From Gammaproteobacteria bacterium (GTDB lineage Bacteria > Pseudomonadota > Gammaproteobacteria > GRL18), in assembly GCA_013139395.1 (NCBI GenBank), contig WTAX01000508.1, positions 1 to 10,005 on the forward strand: a stretch of DNA of 10,005 nucleotides, in the 5' to 3' direction. The position numbers and the translations under genes were made by a program. The notes beneath the pieces are model-generated. The model saw only the letters and a list, made by a program, of their open reading frames with translations, did no database searches and was not told the origin of the DNA. Within the stretch, counting starts at the first letter, position 1; each line of letters begins with the position of its first letter. Shown here piece by piece: positions 5,998 to 10,005 of the stretch.

Positions 5998-6191
5998 TCT
6001 TTGAGTAAATACTCAGCACCGCAATAAGGACATTTTGCCATACCGCCATTTTCTTTAATGGGCAGATAAACCTTAGGATGTGAATTCCATTGACTGGTAC
6101 CGGGCATAGGACAATGAGCCGGCAGTTGTGATTCTGTCAGTTCATAGCGATTGCTGGTATTGGGTGTCAATTGCTCTTCTGCTTGTGCCAT
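5994..6191 (-). CDS. Small CHCC zinc-binding protein (zf-CHCC, PF10276-like)
   Basis: A 65-residue protein with a C27, H38, C54, C57 arrangement: LPAHCPMPG, then WNSHPKVYLPI, then MAKCPYCGAEYLL. This is the pattern of the zinc-finger CHCC family, which includes the C-terminal domain of the mitochondrial complex I subunit NDUFS6. The bacterial members are small single-domain proteins of unclear role, so no function is assigned beyond probable binding of one zinc ion. ATG at 6191 has a good AAGGA site (6198-6202). Its stop overlaps the waaF GTG start as GTGA, and it follows ilvE by 30 bp, so it probably belongs to the same transcript as ilvE and the heptosyltransferase genes. The first 20 or so residues look unstructured. 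Confidence 0.88.
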   Translation of the reverse strand: MAQAEEQLTPNTSNRYELTESQLPAHCPMPGTSQWNSHPKVYLPIKENGGMAKCPYCGAEYLLKE

Positions 6192-6221
6192 AGCGTTTCC
6201 TTATACTTATTACTTAACACT

Positions 6222-7145
6222 TTACTTAACTAAAGTCTGCCATTGAGGATAAAGTTCACGGCGGCCATGAACCTGATCAAAATACATACTTTGTAATTGT
6301 TCCGTCACTGGACCACGTCTTCCATTACCAATCTGACGATTATCCAGCTCTCGAATCGGCGTTACTTCTGCTGCCGAGCCGGTAAAAAAGGCTTCCTCAG
6401 CAGTATACACTTCATCGCGAGTGATACGTTTCTCTTTGATCTCATAGCCTAGTTCAGCTGCTAAAGTAAAGATGGTATCACGGGTAATGCCTTCGAGTGC
6501 AGAAGTCAGATCCGGGGTACAAATCGTACCATTACGCACAATAAAAATATTTTCGCCACTGCCTTCGGCAACAAAACCATCAACATCTAATAATAGCGCT
6601 TCATCATAGCCATCGGTCAATGCTTCCTGCAAGGCCAGCATAGAGTTCATGTAGTTACCATTAGCCTTGGCTTTACACATGGTAATATTGACATGATGAC
6701 GAGTAAAAGAAGAGGTACGAATACGAATACCTTTTTCCAGACTATCGGCACCCAGATAGGTGCCCCATTTCCAGGCGGCAATCATAACATGTACTTTTAA
6801 GTTATCGGCACGCAGGCCCATGCCTTCACTGCCATAAAAAGCCATGGGACGAATATAAGCTGAATCCAGGTTATTTTCTGCAACTGCCGCTTTGGTGGCT
6901 TCATTTATGGTTTCTTTATCAAACGGCATAGCCATGTTTAAAATATGCGCAGAACGAAACAGGCGATCAGTATGCTCCTGCAAGCGGAATATTGCCGCTC
7001 CTTTATCAGTATGATAGGCACGTTCTCCTTCAAAAACACCCATTCCATAATGTAAGGTATGGGTTAAAACATGCACTTTGGCCTCACGCCAGGGTACCAT
7101 TTTACCATCAAACCAGATGACACCGTCTAAGTCATCCATCGTCAT
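6222..7145 (-). CDS. ilvE: Branched-chain amino acid aminotransferase IlvE
   Basis: A 307-residue PLP enzyme of fold type IV (class IV aminotransferases), the usual family length. It performs the last step of leucine, isoleucine and valine synthesis and the first of their breakdown, exchanging the amino group with 2-oxoglutarate/glutamate in the cytoplasm. Visible features: WFDGKMVPW (11-19), THTLHYGMGVFEGERAY (28-44), the phosphate-contact region around R61, the PLP lysine K160 in KAKANGNYMNS, VAEGSGENIF (192-201) with E194, GITRDT (219-224) and FFTGSAAEVTP (253-263). These match E. coli IlvE closely. ATG at 7145 is preferred over M3 because GAGGAG (7153-7158) lies seven bases upstream. It is 64 bp downstream of glnE, as in Pseudomonas, where glnE and ilvE also precede the waa genes. 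Confidence 0.96.
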   Translation of the reverse strand: MTMDDLDGVIWFDGKMVPWREAKVHVLTHTLHYGMGVFEGERAYHTDKGAAIFRLQEHTDRLFRSAHILNMAMPFDKETINEATKAAVAENNLDSAYIRPMAFYGSEGMGLRADNLKVHVMIAAWKWGTYLGADSLEKGIRIRTSSFTRHHVNITMCKAKANGNYMNSMLALQEALTDGYDEALLLDVDGFVAEGSGENIFIVRNGTICTPDLTSALEGITRDTIFTLAAELGYEIKEKRITRDEVYTAEEAFFTGSAAEVTPIRELDNRQIGNGRRGPVTEQLQSMYFDQVHGRRELYPQWQTLVK

Positions 7146-7152
7146 AACCGAA

Positions 7153-7158
7153 CTCCTC
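7153..7158 (-). promoter_or_regulatory. Strong ribosome-binding site of ilvE
   Basis: GAGGAG on the minus strand, seven bases before the ATG at 7145. It favours M1 over M3 as the start. It is one of the best ribosome sites in the window, suggesting efficient independent translation of ilvE. Confidence 0.7.
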
Positions 7159-7199
7159 GCTCAAATCTTATATTTATAAAAAACCGCTATTCTACACCA

Positions 7200-7212
7200 T
7201 GACAGGCTGTCA
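7200..7212. repeat. 13-bp palindrome at the glnE stop codon
   Basis: TGACAG-G-CTGTCA is a perfect six-base inverted repeat around one central base and includes the glnE TGA stop (7210-7212). It lies about 55 bp before the ilvE start, where an operator could sit, but no matching regulator or clear promoter was recognised, and a site this short can occur by chance. Confidence 0.4.
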
Positions 7213-10005
7213 CTCCATAATCTCTCGCCAATGGTCCTGAATTTTTTTTCGTTCCTGTTGAAATTCATCTATTGCAACGATTCCCGAGACTTCCTGCAGA
7301 CTTAACTGATGCAGACGGGCACGAAACAGACGATAACACTGGCTCAATTCATTTACCGTCAATTGAGGTAATAAAGCCAATTCAGATAACATTGCTAATA
7401 TTCGTTTATTATCAGTCCAGTCTAACAGCTGCGGATAGTCATGAGCATGCTTTAACACCATAAACTGCACCATAAATTCAATATCAGCAACTCCGCCAAA
7501 GCCTTGTTTTATATCAAAATAGCCTTTTTTTCTTCTGGCTAATGCCAGACGCATTTTAACACGCATATCACGCACTTCTTTTTTTAAGTCATCACTATCA
7601 TGGCACTGACTTAATACCTCTTTACGAACCACCTCAAAATCACTCATTAACTGTCTGTCACCCGCAATAACACGGGCTCTTACTAATGCCTGATGTTCCC
7701 AGATCCAGGCGGACTGCAGCTCATATTGCCTAAAAGCATCCAGATTGCTGGTAATTAAGCCTGAATTACCATTGGGTCTGAGGCGCATATCAGCCTCATA
7801 CAAAACACCTGAATGCATCTGTGTTTGTAAAATGTGCATAATGCGTAAGGAAAGCTTGGAGTAAAATTGCAAATTATCAACTGACGAATCTTTTTTGCTC
7901 TGTAAACCACAGGTATGCCCGCCTTTAAATGCATTAGCATAAATAAACACCATATCCAGATCAGAGCTATAACCTAATTCTATCCCCCCCAGCTTGCCGA
8001 AACCCAGAACAGCGAAGCCCATTCCAGCAATACCATCTTTAAGACCAGAGCTAATACCATCTCTAAAACCATCTCTAAAACCAAAGCTAAGCTGCTTATC
8101 CTGCGGCTGCGGCCGGCCATAGCGAGCAACCATATCATGCCATGATAATTGGATAACCTTGTCTATAATGACTTCAGCAATCCATGTTAAGTAATCACTC
8201 ACTTTCTCTACAGGGATTACGCCTGTTACGTCTGCAGCGGCAACTCTCAGGCTTTGACTTTGTTTAAAGTGACGCAATAACTCCATCCGCTGTTCCAGAT
8301 CATCAGCTTCAATAGTCGTCAGTTTTTCTTCTAATTCCTGAGCCAATTGTTCTTTTGTCAGTGGCGCATAAAGTGCTCTGGCATCCAGTAATTCATCAAA
8401 TAAAGCCGGGTAGCGACTCAATAAACGGGTGATCCATGAACTCGCCGCACAGAGTGTTATCAATTGTGATAGTCCCTGCGGATTTTCAATCAATAACAAA
8501 AAATACACTGAACGACGACAGATACTCTCCAGCACCGATATGATCCGCTGTAATATCGTTGTACTATCTGCAATCGGGGCAATAGCTTTAATAATCAAGG
8601 GCATTAACTTATCCAGACGCTCACTGCCCTCTTTAGAGATTTTGCGATAGTAATGCGAATTTTTAAAGCCGGCTAATAAACGGATAATACTTTGCGCATC
8701 CTGATAACCCAGCTCTGATAAAAGATCTATTGCATGCTCATCACTAAAGTCATCATCAGCCAGATTAGCCAGCCATATTCCCTGAATTTCATCGTCATTA
8801 CTGGCCGCTATTATTGGCTGTGATTGAAACAGTTGTTCAAAATGACCATGAACACCATCTCTGATGGTCTGCAGCTCTGTGGCAAACGTTGACCAGTCAG
8901 CATAGCCCATACCATAAGCAATGCGTGCCTGCGGGTAATCATTATCCGGCAGAGTATGACTTTGCTGATCATCCATTTGCTGGATTCTATGTTCTGTTCT
9001 GCGTAAAAAATCATAGCTATGTAAGAGTTCAGCCACCACTGATTCGGGAAGAATTGACTGCTCACCAAGATAGGACAATACGGTTTGCAACCGGCGTTGC
9101 TGCAAATGGGGATCACGTCCTCCCCTGAGTAATTGAAAAGCCTGTACCAGAAATTCAATCTCTCTGATCCCGCCGGCACCCAGTTTGATATTATGTTCTT
9201 TTTTCTTTTGCTTCACCTCACGGGCAATCATCGACTTCATTTCCCGCAGTGCTTCAAATACACCAAAATCAATATAGCGACGATAGACAAAAGGGCTCAA
9301 TATTGAGTAAAGACTTTGCTCATCAGCCTGATTGCCGGTGATCACTCGTGACTTAATTAAGGCATAGCGTTCCCATTCACGGCCATGCACTACGTAGTAA
9401 TTTTCCAAAGCATTATAACTCATCACCAGTGGACCACTTTGCCCGAAGGGTCTCAGACGCATATCAACCCGAAAGACAAAGCCGTCCGCAGTTTTTTTAT
9501 CCAGTGCCTTAATAAGGCGCTGACCCAGCTTTATAAAATATTCATTATGGCTGATACTTCTTGGTCCATTCACCGTTTGACCATGTTCTGCAAAGGCAAA
9601 AATCAAATCCACATCAGAGGAAAAATTAAGTTCACAAGCACCCAGTTTACCCATGCCGATAACAATCAGCGGCATCGCTTTACCCTGGCTATCTAAAGCC
9701 TGACCAAAGTCTTTTTGCTGTGCCCTGTCCAGCCATTGCAGGGCTTGACCTATGGTGCAATTAGCTAATTCTGTCAGATCACGAAGGACTTCTGATAAAT
9801 CCGCCAGACCATTAATGTCCCGATAAGTAATGCGCACCATTTGCTGATTACGGAACTCTCGTAATATGTGCAGCAGTTGTGCTTCTGTTTCTACAGTTTT
9901 GATACGTTCAGCCAGCATTTGTGACAGTTCATTTTTCTTTAATGCTCGTGCATAGTTTCCTGCCGGCCCCTGTTGGGTAAATTGTTGCGCAATCTGTCTA
10001 TTATG
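7210..10005 (-). CDS. glnE: Bifunctional glutamine synthetase adenylyltransferase/deadenylase GlnE (5' end cut by right window edge)
   Basis: The frame is open from the TGA at 7210 to the window edge, giving 931 visible residues; E. coli GlnE has 946, so only a few dozen N-terminal residues are missing. The ATG at 9918 is internal, since in-frame coding continues for 29 more codons. GlnE attaches AMP to glutamine synthetase and removes it again according to nitrogen status relayed by PII. Two nucleotidyltransferase domains are visible: the N-terminal (deadenylylating) one with GMGKLGACELNFSSDVDLIF (D codons at 9613-9615 and 9607-9609), MRLRPFGQSGPL and GAGGIREIEFLVQ, and the C-terminal (adenylylating) one with GFGKLGGIELGYSSDLDMVF (D codons at 7960-7962 and 7954-7956), MRLRPNGNSG and GGVADIEFMVQ. 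A four-residue repeat insertion precedes the second domain. Confidence 0.97.
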   Translation of the reverse strand, partial: HNRQIAQQFTQQGPAGNYARALKKNELSQMLAERIKTVETEAQLLHILREFRNQQMVRITYRDINGLADLSEVLRDLTELANCTIGQALQWLDRAQQKDFGQALDSQGKAMPLIVIGMGKLGACELNFSSDVDLIFAFAEHGQTVNGPRSISHNEYFIKLGQRLIKALDKKTADGFVFRVDMRLRPFGQSGPLVMSYNALENYYVVHGREWERYALIKSRVITGNQADEQSLYSILSPFVYRRYIDFGVFEALREMKSMIAREVKQKKKEHNIKLGAGGIREIEFLVQAFQLLRGGRDPHLQQRRLQTVLSYLGEQSILPESVVAELLHSYDFLRRTEHRIQQMDDQQSHTLPDNDYPQARIAYGMGYADWSTFATELQTIRDGVHGHFEQLFQSQPIIAASNDDEIQGIWLANLADDDFSDEHAIDLLSELGYQDAQSIIRLLAGFKNSHYYRKISKEGSERLDKLMPLIIKAIAPIADSTTILQRIISVLESICRRSVYFLLLIENPQGLSQLITLCAASSWITRLLSRYPALFDELLDARALYAPLTKEQLAQELEEKLTTIEADDLEQRMELLRHFKQSQSLRVAAADVTGVIPVEKVSDYLTWIAEVIIDKVIQLSWHDMVARYGRPQPQDKQLSFGFRDGFRDGISSGLKDGIAGMGFAVLGFGKLGGIELGYSSDLDMVFIYANAFKGGHTCGLQSKKDSSVDNLQFYSKLSLRIMHILQTQMHSGVLYEADMRLRPNGNSGLITSNLDAFRQYELQSAWIWEHQALVRARVIAGDRQLMSDFEVVRKEVLSQCHDSDDLKKEVRDMRVKMRLALARRKKGYFDIKQGFGGVADIEFMVQFMVLKHAHDYPQLLDWTDNKRILAMLSELALLPQLTVNELSQCYRLFRARLHQLSLQEVSGIVAIDEFQQERKKIQDHWREIME
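8033..8092 (-). repeat. 12-bp in-frame tandem repeat in glnE
   Basis: Five consecutive 12-base units lie here. Two central ones (8057-8068 and 8069-8080, ccatctctaaaa on the plus strand) are identical, and the others are diverged. The protein reads as four-residue steps, GFRD-GFRD-GISS-GLKD-GIAG, just before the GFGKLGG block of the C-terminal catalytic domain. E. coli GlnE has only a short linker at this place, so the repeat is an insertion. Confidence 0.85.

Noticed and set aside
7984..7990. Run of seven C (G on the coding strand) in the glnE active-site motif, as a phase-variation tract
   Set aside because: It encodes the conserved KLGGIELG motif in frame, and a seven-base run is too short to claim switching without strain data.
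9916..9918. ATG at 9918 as the glnE start
   Set aside because: The same frame continues without a stop to the window edge, and the family's usual length requires more N-terminal sequence, so this methionine is internal.

Overview
The window is a stretch of gammaproteobacterial chromosome in which every recognisable gene lies on the minus strand, so transcription runs from the right edge to the left. The order glnE - ilvE - (small zinc protein) - waaF - waaC - waaG - ... - waaP matches the lipopolysaccharide (LPS) core region known from Pseudomonas and its relatives. Close similarity of the visible proteins to gammaproteobacterial GlnE, WaaC, WaaG and WaaP supports this. The DNA is fairly AT-rich, so the source is probably not a pseudomonad; I cannot name the genus.

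Right part (about 6.0-10.0 kb): most of glnE (glutamine synthetase adenylyltransferase/deadenylase, cut by the window edge), then ilvE (branched-chain aminotransferase), then a 65-residue CHCC zinc-binding protein. Middle part (2.56-6.0 kb): the inner-core glycosyltransferases waaF (heptosyltransferase II), waaC (heptosyltransferase I) and waaG (GT4 core glycosyltransferase). The zinc-protein gene, waaF and waaC are joined by two GTGA stop/start overlaps, so they are probably translationally coupled. Together the enzymes build Hep I, Hep II and the first outer-core hexose on Kdo2-lipid A.

Left part (1-2.56 kb): an interruption between waaG and the kinases holds a 90-bp inverted-repeat element at the waaG stop codon, an intact antitoxin-like gene (PF09720-type), and directly behind it a 36-codon remnant of its RelE/ParE toxin that keeps only the C-terminal end of the family. 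Next comes a 502-residue protein with two tandem kinase-like domains, probably an LPS core kinase. A 67-bp perfect inverted-repeat element follows, then the 5' part of waaP (heptose I kinase), which runs off the left edge.

No new multi-gene system is evident. The unusual features are the decayed toxin-antitoxin pair, the two MITE-like inverted repeats in the LPS operon, the double-kinase protein, and short tandem repeats inside three otherwise conserved genes: a 24-bp unit in the extra N-terminus of WaaF, a 12-bp unit at the entry of the C-terminal catalytic domain of GlnE, and a 13-bp unit over the waaC stop codon. No gene-free stretch exceeds 300 bases. No rRNA, tRNA, CRISPR array or convincing intrinsic terminator was seen.
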